Below are positions 7,081 to 16,775 of a stretch of 20,806 nucleotides of DNA, piece by piece. A program made the position numbers and the translations under genes. The notes beneath the pieces are model-generated. The model saw only the letters and a list, made by a program, of their open reading frames with translations. It was not told the DNA's origin and searched no databases. Each line of letters opens with the position of its first letter. Positions within the stretch are counted from its first letter, which is position 1. Source of the DNA: Candidatus Poribacteria bacterium (GTDB lineage Bacteria > Poribacteria > WGA-4E > WGA-3G); the NCBI GenBank assembly GCA_009842375.1, contig VYFM01000383.1, positions 1 through 20,806 of the forward strand, in the 5' to 3' direction.

Positions 7081-9882
7081 TCATACTCGAAAGACCTTCA
7101 TCACTTCGTCGCCGAGATGATTGATGACTTTGACAGCGATGCGACCCGATTGGGGTTTATCGAAGGGGCGTGAGACGTCGCTTCGGAGCGTGGCCCAGGC
7201 TTCCTGATTGATTTCGGCCTTTAGTGTGGTTTTTAGTGCCTTGTAAGGGTCGTTCGCTCCCAAGAAGTAAGCGTGGCGGACGAAAAAGCTCTCTTCGTTG
7301 TACTCGGTGTCGATGAACCAGCAGGCGATGCCGTCGGCGCCGTCACTGCGAACTTCGCCGGTGTTGGGGTGGAAAACGTCCACACCATTGATCTTGACTT
7401 GAATCTTCTCGGCGTCGGCTTCCCTCCCCGCTACCGAAAGGACTTCGATATCCGGCTCGCCAAAGATCACGAACAAATTGCCTTTCCCAGTGTTTTTTAA
7501 GTCGCCGGCCATATGTAGGTCCGCGTTCATGCGAGCCTTGAGGACGGGAACGCGACCCAGCTTGTTGAACTCCGAGGCATGGGCCTCGTAGTTGAACGCA
7601 CAGGCCACTAAAACATCAAAGTTGGCGTCCGCTGATTCTCGCGCGGCTGCAACCAGATCCGGTCGTGCTACGGTGCCGAACTCGGGCCCAATAAAGATAG
7701 CAGCACGCTTCTCGACAACAGAGTCCTCGCTACCCTCGGCATACCGCCCCTCCGCACAGATAAGATCGCCCGGCCAAGGAGTGATCGAAGAAAAGGCGAT
7801 CCTATCTTCCTTGTGAGCCTGCTGGACTCCCGTAGACTTAAGGTGCTCCAAGATCACGCCAGCGAAGTCCTGCGTATCGCCATAACTGGCCCTCTCTTCC
7901 CTGACGCTGTCGAGTAGTTGGTCATTTTCGTCAAAACCCAAAACCCGGTGCGGTGAGATACTTTCCACCGTGAACGAACCGGCAACGCGCACCTTCTTCT
8001 TGTCTTCGTAGGGCTTGTCGAATAAATATTCGTAGTCAGCCTTGGCGGCAATGGAGGCATCAATCTCCTTCTGCCGAGCGATACGCTGCTCCCACCACTC
8101 CGCATGAAATTTCTTTGCATCTTGCGGCCAGTTGTTGCTGGCCTCGCGAGGAACCTCCCACTCCTTCCAATCTTCCTTCAGCGCTTGGTTGAGCCCAGCG
8201 CGAAGCAGCTCAAGCTCTTCCTGGAATTTCTCCCCGATCACGTCGATTTCGGCGTTGTTGGCAATGGACTTCAAGGTGATGTGGGGGACTCGCTTGTACA
8301 CGAAGCCCTGGCGGATGTCGTTGTACGTAGTCGCATCGGAGGGAGTCTTGCCGGAGAGCGTGGCTTCTTTATTTTTTCCGTCGCGGCTGTCAGCGAGCAA
8401 GTAGTAAGGATAGCGGGCGCCCATTATGCGGGCTCGCGCGAGCGCTAGAGCAACGCGGGAAGTATCGATCGTGATCCAGCGGCGCCCCCACTGCTCTGCA
8501 ACGTATGCAGTGGTGCCGGAACCGCACGTAGGATCAAGAACAAGATCGCCTGGATCGGTGGCCATGAGGATGCATCGCTGGATGACTTTGACAGACGTTT
8601 GGACAACATACACCTTGCCCATTCCGCTTCCAGACGCTGTGTCTGCCCAAAGATTCGAAAGAGGATTTACGGGGTTATCTCCCGCATATCGAACATAGTT
8701 CAACGTTCGTCCCGATTGCACAACACGGTCGGAGGCAAAGAGCTTTCGCATGCCTTCTTGGTTGGTAGACCAACTTCTGCCGGCTGTTGGGGAATACTTT
8801 TGCCCGAATGCCTCAATTGTGTAGACACAGCTTGGGGTCCGGCCAGCAGCCAAAAGTATCTGAAATCGAGCATGTTCGTTTGCCGGGACAATCTCTCCAC
8901 TCTTGATACGTCGGAATTGCCCAATACCCTCTTTCAAGATTGAGTACGCCGGATCACTCTCCGGAGTTTTTGGACTAAAAAGTAGTCGTCTCTTTACGCT
9001 TTCCCTAGACTTTGCATACCAAAGAACAAAGTCAGTAACTTCAGCCATCTGGCCTTTCCCAAGTCCAGCCGTTTTCTTGAATGTGATAATGGTAACGAGC
9101 GACTCCTCCCCAAACACCTCATCCATTAACGCTCGCACTCGATGCACGTTCTCGTCCCCGATCTGCAAGAAAATTGACCCGCTCTCGGTCAATAAATCCC
9201 GCGCTACCGTCAGCCGATCCCGCAAATACGTCAGATACGAATGTATTCCATCGCGCCACGTATCGCGGAACGCCTTCACCTGCTCGGGCTCGCGGCTGAT
9301 ATGCTCTCGTTTGCCGTCCCGTACGTCGCGGCTGGTCGTTGACCACTGGAAATTGGAGTTGAACTTGATTCCATAGGGCGGGTCGATGTAGATGCACTGC
9401 ACCTTGCCACGGAGCCTCTCTCGTTGCGCCAGCGACGCCATTACCTGCAAGCTGTCACCAAGAATCATCCGATTCGACCAATTGGCATCGTGCTGATAGA
9501 ACTCGGTTCGGGCCTGGCCTTGGGGCAAGCCGTCAAAGTCGGCGAACAAGTTAGGCTGAAAGCCTGTTTCGGTAGTGGCACGTTCAGCCTCAGCTTTCTC
9601 GCTATGCCGCAATAGGTCGCTGATCAATGCCCGGGGATGAATCTTCTCCTGGATAAACAGCGGCGGTACCTGAACCACCAAGTCCGACCAGTTTTTCGTG
9701 TCCTTCCCACGCCAGACAAGTTGCGGATCCAAATCGGGATCGCGACGTTCGTATGCGACTTGGATAGCGCCACGATCATCCTCTTCCATCACGGTCTCAA
9801 GCTCGGCCGTGGGGATGTTCCTGCGCTTGTTCCGATGTCGCAGCGCACCGACTTCCTTCGGGGATCGAGGCTTGCGAGCCAT
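7081..9882 (-). CDS. mod: Type III restriction-modification DNA methyltransferase (Mod)
   Basis: A 933-residue amino-methyltransferase. The catalytic motif DPPY is at 167-170 in VQCIYIDPPYG. The AdoMet-binding motif DPTCGSGTT (450-458) comes after it, the beta-class order used by type III Mod subunits, which methylate adenine N6 on one strand of the recognition site. Between them lies a variable region that should hold the target recognition domain. The protein is longer than the classic type III Mod of about 650 residues; roughly 470 residues follow the AdoMet motif, with no motif I can name. Its ATG overlaps the res stop by one base (TAATG), indicating coupled translation. No simple-sequence repeat tract that would suggest phase variation is visible. 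Specificity cannot be predicted. Confidence 0.92.
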   Translation of the reverse strand: MARKPRSPKEVGALRHRNKRRNIPTAELETVMEEDDRGAIQVAYERRDPDLDPQLVWRGKDTKNWSDLVVQVPPLFIQEKIHPRALISDLLRHSEKAEAERATTETGFQPNLFADFDGLPQGQARTEFYQHDANWSNRMILGDSLQVMASLAQRERLRGKVQCIYIDPPYGIKFNSNFQWSTTSRDVRDGKREHISREPEQVKAFRDTWRDGIHSYLTYLRDRLTVARDLLTESGSIFLQIGDENVHRVRALMDEVFGEESLVTIITFKKTAGLGKGQMAEVTDFVLWYAKSRESVKRRLLFSPKTPESDPAYSILKEGIGQFRRIKSGEIVPANEHARFQILLAAGRTPSCVYTIEAFGQKYSPTAGRSWSTNQEGMRKLFASDRVVQSGRTLNYVRYAGDNPVNPLSNLWADTASGSGMGKVYVVQTSVKVIQRCILMATDPGDLVLDPTCGSGTTAYVAEQWGRRWITIDTSRVALALARARIMGARYPYYLLADSRDGKNKEATLSGKTPSDATTYNDIRQGFVYKRVPHITLKSIANNAEIDVIGEKFQEELELLRAGLNQALKEDWKEWEVPREASNNWPQDAKKFHAEWWEQRIARQKEIDASIAAKADYEYLFDKPYEDKKKVRVAGSFTVESISPHRVLGFDENDQLLDSVREERASYGDTQDFAGVILEHLKSTGVQQAHKEDRIAFSSITPWPGDLICAEGRYAEGSEDSVVEKRAAIFIGPEFGTVARPDLVAAARESADANFDVLVACAFNYEAHASEFNKLGRVPVLKARMNADLHMAGDLKNTGKGNLFVIFGEPDIEVLSVAGREADAEKIQVKINGVDVFHPNTGEVRSDGADGIACWFIDTEYNEESFFVRHAYFLGANDPYKALKTTLKAEINQEAWATLRSDVSRPFDKPQSGRIAVKVINHLGDEVMKVFRV

Positions 9883-12800
9883 TAATCGCGCCCTTTCACG
9901 GTGGCATTGAATTCATCCCAGATTTTGTGCACATCGGTGAACTCGACGAATGACCAGCGACCATATGCCCCCAGCCTGTTCACTCCTGGTACCCAATAGG
10001 TTTCCATAGTGGATTTCTTCTCCTTGGCGTCCTCTCCGCGGTAGCCTTTGATTTCCACGATGAGATGCAGGGGGTCGTCGTCCCCGCGCCCGTCTTCCAC
10101 CAGCACAATGAAATCGGGTATATAGGTTCGAGCCTTGGAGCCGTAAAGGTAAGGCACTCCGAAGCCGAAACCCTGGTTTTTTACGTAAGTGCGAACTTGG
10201 GGATGCGATTCCGCAACACGGCAGAACTCGGCCTCCCAGTCGCTGTCGCACACGGCCCAGTTTACGTGACAGCGCTGCGGGTCGGTCTTCCAGCGATTTA
10301 GTTTTGAGGTGGCGAAACGCACGTTGATCGTCGACCCGGTCGGATTGTAAGGATCGAGCACAACTTTGATCGGGCGAGCGTCCTCATAGTGGGCCACGAT
10401 TCCTCTCCTGATGCGCTCGCAAGCGATATCGGCGAGTTCCCTGTACATGAGCTGGGCGGGAAACGTGTTGCCCTTGCAGACCAGGTGATTCTCAATCCAC
10501 AAGCGAGTAATCCGCTTCAGTTGGCCGAAAAGGTGCCATTTCGGGGCTTCGCCAGCATCCCGCCACTTTGTCTCCACGAGCCGTTGCGTGAGGTGAAACA
10601 GCAGAGTCGGTAAGCGGACATTGTCTAGGCGATCAAGGTTCAGATCCACCGCTTCTCCAATGATTCCCTGGTTCCGCGTAATGGTCGGGCCCACCAGATT
10701 CGGCGTGAGTTCCAGAGTCGAATCCGCAGTGAATTTGGCCGATAGTTTCTCGTCCGGAAGTTCTACGCGATAACCCTGCACCCGCGGAAAGCGAATTTCG
10801 CAAGCGTCCCGCTCCGGCGTAACTGCGTGAACTTGCACGGTCTCCCGGGGCGGAACCGGAAGTGCGATGACGGGCTCGGCGGTGAAATCGAACGGGATCC
10901 CGAAGACATCGGCGTACTCCGCGTCAAACAGGCCATCTTCGTTAAGGTCATAGGACTGTCTTCTGAGCGCCCGACCGACGACCTGCTCGCACAGCAGTTG
11001 TGTGCCAAAAGCCCGCACTCCAAGGACATGTGTAACGGAATTTGCGTCCCACCCCTCGGTCAGCATCGATACTGACACGACGCAACGAGTATCTCCCCCA
11101 AGCCGCCCTGCCTTTCCGACGGTATTCATAACCTCCCGAAGCAAGTCCTGATCAGATAGCTTTTCAGCCTGCCGCCGGTCTCCTGTCCTTGCGACAATCT
11201 CTCGGCGAAAGCGCTCAATCTCGTCGCTGGCCGCAGCTCTAAAGTTCCTGTCCAAGGCCTGACCCGAGTCAAGTTGCTCGCTGTCGATAAGGAGCGTATG
11301 GGGACGAGCAAGCGGAGCGCCATTTTCGTCAAAGTTACGGAACAACCTTAGGCGACCCTGCTCCACTGTTGTAGAACCGTCCTCGTTAGCCCGCTTGAAT
11401 CCGGAAATGTAGTCGTATAAGAGCTTGGACGTTGAAGTGTTATTGCACACGACGATGAAACATGGAGGCACTTCAATACCGGCCTTGCCCCAAAGATCGA
11501 AGATTTTCTCGTAGTGACCGTAAAGAGCCTCCAGTGCGGTCTGGAGTTCGACCGGGATTTTCAAGGGATCAAGCACAGTTCCCTTGCCCCGTCCTTTCCT
11601 GGGCATCTTCTTGCCGATGTGAACCCAAAGATTTCGGAATTTCGGCATTTCCTCGCCGGGAATGTTATCGGCGATCGGCACTCGGGGCAGCTTGACGATT
11701 CCGCTCTCAATTGCATCCATGAGCGAAAAATCGCTTACCGTCCAAGGGAACAACGTTCCCTCCGCGTACCCGGATCCACGCAGGAAGAACGGCGTAGCGG
11801 ATAAGTCAATCACGCGTTCAACGCCTAGCCGAGCTTTAACTATTTCGAGCCCCGATATCCAAACGCGAGCAGCTTCCTTGTTTTTCTTAGCCTCTTTGAG
11901 ATCATCACCCCTCAGTGCGCCTTCCTCGTCCTCTTCGGGCGGTTTCTCCCGGTAGCAATGATGCGCTTCGTCATTGAGCACCATAATGTTCTTGATGCCC
12001 ATCAGCCCTGGCGTCACCCGCTGAAGCATCTGACCTTCGGTTTCCAAGGTGGCAATCTCCGACCCGCGGCCCTGTAGCAGCGAACGGCCGCCCTTGGATA
12101 GAGAGAGCCGTTCCCGCAGCATGAAGGCGTGATAGTTGGTGATAACGATCTTGGCGCGTTCCAAGTCGCTGAGCATTTCGCTCGGAACCAGTTCGCGGCT
12201 GCCGTAGTAGCTATCCGGATCGTTGGGCTGAAGCACGCGGAGGCGGTCCTTTATCGTAATTCCCGGTGTAACGAGCAAGAATCCTCGTGTGAATCTTCGG
12301 CTAGTGGGCCGACGCACAGCGTTTACCGTCTGCCAAGCAATGATCATGGCCATCACGGTGGTCTTGCCCGCGCCGGTAGCGAGTTTCAAGGCCATTCGAC
12401 TCAGACCTGGATTGGCCTGCTCGTTGGCGGCGGCGAGATGATCGAGAATCTTGCGACCTTCCTGGCCCAGTTTCGGAGCAACTTCCGTCAGCCAGATAGC
12501 CGTTTCCACGGCCTCGACCTGACAGAAAAACGGCCGAATACCGCTGAACCTATGGCTGCGCCAGTGCTGCAAAAGAAGCGCTGTTTCTGGCGTGACTTTC
12601 CAGCGGTTCGGATCAAGCTCCTGGCGCCAAGCATCCACCTGATGACGAATTCCGTTCATGGTTTCCGCCAATTCGTACTGCTGCCCCTCAGCTTCGAGCG
12701 CTTTCGCCTGCTCTTCAAAGATCAGTTTGCGCTGATTACGCCCTTTAGGCTGCGGGATAGGCGTAACAAAGGATACGCGGCGACGCTCCTCAAGAATCTG

Positions 12801-12893
12801 GTTAGTGGGCTGGCCACTCTCGTCCAATTCCCAGTGCCGTGACGGATACTCATAGGGCGAGTTGAGAATAGGCTTGTCGAAGAATTGATCCAT
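9882..12893 (-). CDS. res: Type III restriction endonuclease, helicase-nuclease subunit (Res)
   Basis: A 1003-residue superfamily 2 helicase/nuclease. Walker A LATGAGKTT is at 171-179, Walker B DEAH at 308-311 (LNDEAHHC), motif III SAT at 365-367, and motif VI QVVGRALRR at 637-645. Near the C-terminus PDF (926-928) and EIK (947-949) form a PD-(D/E)XK nuclease site. This is the Res layout: ATP-driven motion on DNA, then cleavage when two unmethylated sites meet. It acts in complex with Mod, encoded immediately downstream with a one-base overlap; res-before-mod reverses the classic order but occurs in this long Res/Mod subfamily. About 310 bp of non-coding sequence upstream, beyond the ABC-3C ATPase stop, should carry its promoter, though no clear -35/-10 pair was found. 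Confidence 0.93.
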   Translation of the reverse strand: MDQFFDKPILNSPYEYPSRHWELDESGQPTNQILEERRRVSFVTPIPQPKGRNQRKLIFEEQAKALEAEGQQYELAETMNGIRHQVDAWRQELDPNRWKVTPETALLLQHWRSHRFSGIRPFFCQVEAVETAIWLTEVAPKLGQEGRKILDHLAAANEQANPGLSRMALKLATGAGKTTVMAMIIAWQTVNAVRRPTSRRFTRGFLLVTPGITIKDRLRVLQPNDPDSYYGSRELVPSEMLSDLERAKIVITNYHAFMLRERLSLSKGGRSLLQGRGSEIATLETEGQMLQRVTPGLMGIKNIMVLNDEAHHCYREKPPEEDEEGALRGDDLKEAKKNKEAARVWISGLEIVKARLGVERVIDLSATPFFLRGSGYAEGTLFPWTVSDFSLMDAIESGIVKLPRVPIADNIPGEEMPKFRNLWVHIGKKMPRKGRGKGTVLDPLKIPVELQTALEALYGHYEKIFDLWGKAGIEVPPCFIVVCNNTSTSKLLYDYISGFKRANEDGSTTVEQGRLRLFRNFDENGAPLARPHTLLIDSEQLDSGQALDRNFRAAASDEIERFRREIVARTGDRRQAEKLSDQDLLREVMNTVGKAGRLGGDTRCVVSVSMLTEGWDANSVTHVLGVRAFGTQLLCEQVVGRALRRQSYDLNEDGLFDAEYADVFGIPFDFTAEPVIALPVPPRETVQVHAVTPERDACEIRFPRVQGYRVELPDEKLSAKFTADSTLELTPNLVGPTITRNQGIIGEAVDLNLDRLDNVRLPTLLFHLTQRLVETKWRDAGEAPKWHLFGQLKRITRLWIENHLVCKGNTFPAQLMYRELADIACERIRRGIVAHYEDARPIKVVLDPYNPTGSTINVRFATSKLNRWKTDPQRCHVNWAVCDSDWEAEFCRVAESHPQVRTYVKNQGFGFGVPYLYGSKARTYIPDFIVLVEDGRGDDDPLHLIVEIKGYRGEDAKEKKSTMETYWVPGVNRLGAYGRWSFVEFTDVHKIWDEFNATVKGRD

Positions 12894-13205
12894 ACGATTG
12901 GACCGTCGGTTCCCCTCCGTTGTTCTTCCGGGTTGCCCAGTTTGCGCGCGATATTACGCTATTCGGAAACTGACTTCAGCAATGCATCTTGTTTAAGTGG
13001 GACTTACGATCAGAATCGTTGTGCTATCGGGCGTTCGAAGCGCTGTAGTGCTCAATCAAATTCTGAATTCCTGCGCTAGTGTACGGTGAGAATCTGCCGA
13101 TCAAACATAACTCGGATTATTGCGGAACGGTCGCGTCAGGATTCACAAGCCACACGAATAGGAAAGAAAGTACGAGTCGATCATTTCCAAGCTCCTGCAC
13201 CCAAT
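12894..13205. other. Non-coding gap upstream of res
   Basis: About 312 bp between the ABC-3C ATPase stop and the res start, both on the minus strand. Short open frames here are not protein-like. The res promoter is expected here but no convincing promoter, terminator or repeat is visible. GGAGGG occurs on the minus strand but about 20 nt from the res ATG, too far for a normal ribosome site. Confidence 0.5.
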
Positions 13206-15065
13206 CTAATTGGAATCGTTCAATCCCGTGCGCGGGAAAAAACCGTAGCGACCTTGATGAGGGTTTTTTGTGAACCGGATTACGTTGACGTCGCGAGAGA
13301 CTACGAAGTCCGGCGGAGTTTCGTTCTCGACAATAATGACCTGCCGGTCCTTTGGCAGACTCATCAGATAGCGGTAGAACATTTCCTTCAAGTCAGTTCC
13401 GCGCAAATCGTCGTCATCGCCTTCCGGTTCCCAGTATGCTAATAGCGGAGAGTCGAGAACGGCAAAGCCCGGATGGGGAAGATTCCGCCCCAAGCAGAAT
13501 TCCAATAGGCCGATCTTTACGGCAGCGTGCGTAATCGCGCGAAGACCCTTCCCTGTGCTCCCTCGGTCCTTACCGGATATCTGGATATCCCGTTTGCGCT
13601 CATCAAAGAAAACGCGATTAGCGTTTGGAAAATGCCACTCCTGCAATATTCCTTCGACAGTCTGTGCGAACTCGTCCAGTAAATTCTTCGAAACTTGTGT
13701 CTGAGTCACCGAGGTCTCCGGTTGCGCTCTGTCAAGTTTGGCGCGTTGACTAGTTAGTTGATTCAGGCGGTTTATCTTCTCAATCGAATACCGAACATCC
13801 GCCCTCTTCGAGACCAACTGATCGTAAGACGCCCGCTCGGTAGATACCGCAGGCGAAGCAATCTCGTTGAGCTCCTTTTCTGACGCTTTGTCCTCCTTTT
13901 CAAATTGGACCATTGATTCCTCCAACTCGCCCCGCTCAGTATTCAGTGTCGCAATCGTATCGCCGAGTTCATGCCGTAGGCGGTTGATCTTGATCATTTC
14001 CCCCTGAGCCGCCTCCACTACGGAATCAGCATTCCCCTCACATTCCGTGTCGAGATGCTGATCGCCAGGCAAGGCGCCACAAAGTGGACAAGAATGTTGC
14101 TCAAGATGGACGAAAAGAGTGCCCGACTCATAAATGGCGGCAAGTCTCACCAAATCTGACTGATAGTGACTATCGAGAAGCCTGAATCGCTTCACAAGCT
14201 CTTCTATCTCTTCGATTCTCGCCTTTCGGTCTCGCAACTCTCTGACCGCAAGACTGCGGCGCTCAAGAATGGCATCTAGTGTCTTCTGGACGGCTTTAAG
14301 CGCTTCATTTTGCGCCAATATGGACTTGTCGAGCCGCTGAAGCTGGTCGTTTAGCTCCTGCTCCTCAACCCCTTCCTCCTCAAGTTCCTCCCGAAGATCG
14401 GCAATCATTTGATCCAGCAGTTCCATCTTGCCGGTATCTTGGTCACGTTGGCTCGACACCTTAGCAGCAGCAATCAAGCCACTGTCATCGGTGCCTGTCA
14501 CTAGTAGCTTGAAAGTGGCATATTCTGTTGTAGCCGAAAGTACCTGACCTGATAAGAGCGGAGAAATACTTCGCTGGATTTCTTGCTCGGTGACGACGCA
14601 TAGTCGTGCCAAATCGCGGAAGCTTAGTGAACGGGTTTCTCCAGCAGCATTCTTACGCAAGATCTTCTTTTTCAGACCAATACGCTCAAGCAATGCATAC
14701 GAAAGTGTGTCCTCCCTGTTGGCGCTATGTTTGCCTTTGAGGATCTTCGGGTCCAATTGAGGCGAACCGTCGGTTAGCAATTCTTCGGATGCTTGGAAAT
14801 CTCCGCCCTCGATACTGCGGTCCAGCGTCAACAGCGGCCAGTCAGCACTCTCTATAGAAAACCTGATGCGGTCATACCCGCTTCTTTCGGGTATGTCCCG
14901 CACTGGGGCTTGCTGACCCAGCATGAAGTCAATGCTCTCAACTACAAAAGACTTCCCGGTCTCAGAAGCACCGCAAATGACATTTAGGCCTGGAACAAAT
15001 GAAAGATCTGCCAGGGGTTTGTTTGGTCCGAGAAAAGCAAGATACCGAAGTAGCAAACTGCTCAT
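13206..15065 (-). CDS. ABC-3C system ATPase (SMC/RecN-like)
   Basis: A 619-residue split ABC ATPase. Walker A GASETGKS is at 32-39. Two long charged helical stretches (about 200-300 and 350-445) predict a coiled-coil arm, interrupted by CPLCG at 326-330 that may form a zinc hook or zinc-bound tip. The C-terminal half has a weak signature-like STGKG (about 503-507) and Walker B FAVLDSPLL, where the usual Glu after Asp538 is Ser. Low Walker B acidity fits a sensor or switch ATPase rather than a fast motor. ABC-3C (three-component) systems were described by comparative genomics as conflict systems. The ATG overlaps the middle-component stop as ATGA (15062-15065). It is the last gene of the operon. 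Confidence 0.88.
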   Translation of the reverse strand: MSSLLLRYLAFLGPNKPLADLSFVPGLNVICGASETGKSFVVESIDFMLGQQAPVRDIPERSGYDRIRFSIESADWPLLTLDRSIEGGDFQASEELLTDGSPQLDPKILKGKHSANREDTLSYALLERIGLKKKILRKNAAGETRSLSFRDLARLCVVTEQEIQRSISPLLSGQVLSATTEYATFKLLVTGTDDSGLIAAAKVSSQRDQDTGKMELLDQMIADLREELEEEGVEEQELNDQLQRLDKSILAQNEALKAVQKTLDAILERRSLAVRELRDRKARIEEIEELVKRFRLLDSHYQSDLVRLAAIYESGTLFVHLEQHSCPLCGALPGDQHLDTECEGNADSVVEAAQGEMIKINRLRHELGDTIATLNTERGELEESMVQFEKEDKASEKELNEIASPAVSTERASYDQLVSKRADVRYSIEKINRLNQLTSQRAKLDRAQPETSVTQTQVSKNLLDEFAQTVEGILQEWHFPNANRVFFDERKRDIQISGKDRGSTGKGLRAITHAAVKIGLLEFCLGRNLPHPGFAVLDSPLLAYWEPEGDDDDLRGTDLKEMFYRYLMSLPKDRQVIIVENETPPDFVVSRDVNVIRFTKNPHQGRYGFFPRTGLNDSN

Positions 15066-15559
15066 AACGGCAACTCCGCTTGTGACCTGGTTTGGCTAGG
15101 CTGAAACTCAATCGTCCAAGCCTCAAACAGACGTTTGACGACGGAATCGAGTTGTTCGACACTCAATTCGTCGAACGTGGTCGCGACCCAATCGGCCCTA
15201 TTGCGGAGCGCAACAGAGTAGGGTGAACTCAAGTTATCGAGAAACGATGTGGCCGAATCCTCCGCTCCGAAAAGAAATCCATTGGCGTGAAGCTCGCGGC
15301 GGACTAACGACCTGCTCATCATCAGACGCAGGCCCGATTCGATCAATCCGCGTCGGACAAGTAATTCGCCAGAACGAAGCGGCAAGGGTGGATGTAGGCT
15401 GGGCGGACCATTAGCGTCCGCAGAATGCACTGTGAGGTAGTCGTACTGGACGAGCCTACCAAGATCGTGCACCTTAGGATAACTGGCAGTAAGGATTGAC
15501 AACGCTCGAACGCCAGTTTCTAACGCACTGTTGAATGGGCTAGCCTTTCTGCCGGTCAT
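15062..15559 (-). CDS. ABC-3C middle component (MC2 type)
   Basis: About 165 residues from ATG 15559, which forms an ATGA overlap with the preceding stop just like the junction to the ATPase; ATG 15574 five codons upstream is the alternative. The sequence reads as the middle component 2 family: PFNSALETGVRALSIL, then LGRLVQYDYLTVHSAD, SLHPPLPLRSGELLVRR and a SPYSVALRNRADWV segment. It probably links the ABC ATPase to the effector. No enzyme motif is apparent. Its fixed place between effector and ATPase genes supports the assignment. Confidence 0.86.
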   Translation of the reverse strand: MTGRKASPFNSALETGVRALSILTASYPKVHDLGRLVQYDYLTVHSADANGPPSLHPPLPLRSGELLVRRGLIESGLRLMMSRSLVRRELHANGFLFGAEDSATSFLDNLSSPYSVALRNRADWVATTFDELSVEQLDSVVKRLFEAWTIEFQPSQTRSQAELPL

Positions 15560-16674
15560 GGCTGCTCTGTCCATGTAAGGCGATCGTCATTGGCAAGTTG
15601 ATGGCAAATACCCTGTTTGTCGGCTACCCTTGTGACGCTGGCAAGAGCGTTTCCGCTCACATCCATCTGGCCGGCTGCCGATACGGTATTGCGAAGTCTT
15701 TCCAAAGCATCGGAATGCTCGGCCTCACAAATGTCGATTACGCCGTTGTAAACGTCATCCTGGAGTAAGTCGAAGGTCCGCTCTGGGGTACGATCACGCG
15801 CGAAATTTCTTAGCGACTCGGCACTGTAAAACAGCACGCGCTGGCGATTGTAGTGGTTCTCCAGTTGTGCATGAGACGCCAGTGCTTCGCCTGAGGTCAC
15901 GGGAAAGCCGAGATGGTCGCCATAGGCTTGGAGTAATTTTCGAAGATACACACTCTCGGACTCCGTAGGCTTCGATGGAGGCACGTCAGGCTCGTCACGT
16001 GGCGGAAAGCCACCTCCGAATCGCGCGGCATGAAATACTGTTTGGGAGTGTTCCTCCACCAACTGACTAGAATTTCGGTTTTCGAAGATGGCAAAATTGA
16101 AGTCGTCAAAATACTTGAGCAGTCCGTCCTCAAGGGGAGCCTCAATCCCGGCTCCAATTGCGGGTACGCAATGACTCGTCCACTTAGCTCGCACCACCTC
16201 CTTGAGGCGACCGGTGTCCCTTAATAGCCGACCAAGTTGGATTCCCACACCAAGGGGCGCTACGAAAACGTGGCGCTGCGGGACGCGGCACAACTGATTA
16301 AATGGCGGTGTACGAAGATACGAATGGTAGACAATCTTGCCGATTTCCCCGTAAACATCTCCGGGCGTTAGCGCGTGGTTGTAGTGCTTGCACTGGAAAC
16401 TATCCCAAGGCTTACTGAACCCCTCATTGGACGAAAAAGCAACCACGTCTAGTCCCAAGTCGCCAGGCCCGGAAAAGCGCTGGATCGATTGATAGGTTCC
16501 GTTATCTTTGTGAAAATATAACCATTCTTCCGTAAATACTTCCCATTCGTCGGGTGACATAACTTGAAGTAAGCGGATTGGCGGAATTGGGATACCGCTC
16601 ATTACTTGCGCATGCGTAAGCGTTGCCGAAACCTGCTCCGGTTCTATTTCCCTTAGATTTGGAAAGTCAGTCAC
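15556..16674 (-). CDS. ABC-3C effector with Mrr-like nuclease domain
   Basis: A 372-residue protein. The N-terminal part (about 40-110) has a restriction-endonuclease fold signature: GDLGLDVVAF with Asp76 and FQCKHY with Gln94 and Lys96, the D...QxK pattern of Mrr-like nucleases. The C-terminal part (about 290-372) resembles the ABC-3C C-terminal domain, including a FARD segment and the closing GICHQLANDDRLTW. The likely role is DNA cleavage released by the ATPase and middle component during infection. It is first in the operon, starts with GTG at 16674, and its stop overlaps the next gene. A perfect 9-bp inverted repeat lies just upstream. Confidence 0.87.
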   Translation of the reverse strand: MTDFPNLREIEPEQVSATLTHAQVMSGIPIPPIRLLQVMSPDEWEVFTEEWLYFHKDNGTYQSIQRFSGPGDLGLDVVAFSSNEGFSKPWDSFQCKHYNHALTPGDVYGEIGKIVYHSYLRTPPFNQLCRVPQRHVFVAPLGVGIQLGRLLRDTGRLKEVVRAKWTSHCVPAIGAGIEAPLEDGLLKYFDDFNFAIFENRNSSQLVEEHSQTVFHAARFGGGFPPRDEPDVPPSKPTESESVYLRKLLQAYGDHLGFPVTSGEALASHAQLENHYNRQRVLFYSAESLRNFARDRTPERTFDLLQDDVYNGVIDICEAEHSDALERLRNTVSAAGQMDVSGNALASVTRVADKQGICHQLANDDRLTWTEQP

Positions 16675-16688
16675 ACGTTTGCTCGCAT

Positions 16689-16743
16689 CCTTTTCTGCGC
16701 GGAACAGTGTTTTTGTCCGGGAACCAACCTGGGACAGAAAAGG
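16689..16743. repeat. Inverted repeat upstream of the ABC-3C operon
   Basis: CCTTTTCTG at 16689-16697 and CAGAAAAGG at 16735-16743 are exact complements 37 bp apart. A second imperfect pair (TTTTTGTCC 16710-16718 / GGACAGAAA 16732-16740) is nested inside. It ends 15 bp before the GTG of the effector gene, so it could be an operator or leader structure. A 9-bp match over this distance can occur by chance. Confidence 0.3.
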
Positions 16744-16775
16744 TTAGGCGAGGGTTTGGTATCGGCACGTGTTCG

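Noticed and set aside
12300..12320. GTGGGCCGACGC, reminiscent of the reverse complement of the tRNA-Lys end
   Set aside because: Short, imperfect and within the res coding sequence; not a credible attachment site.
13237..13269. AAAAAACC...GGTTTTTT inverted repeat resembling a terminator
   Set aside because: It lies inside the conserved C-terminal coding part of the ABC-3C ATPase, has a 17-nt loop and a weak AT stem.
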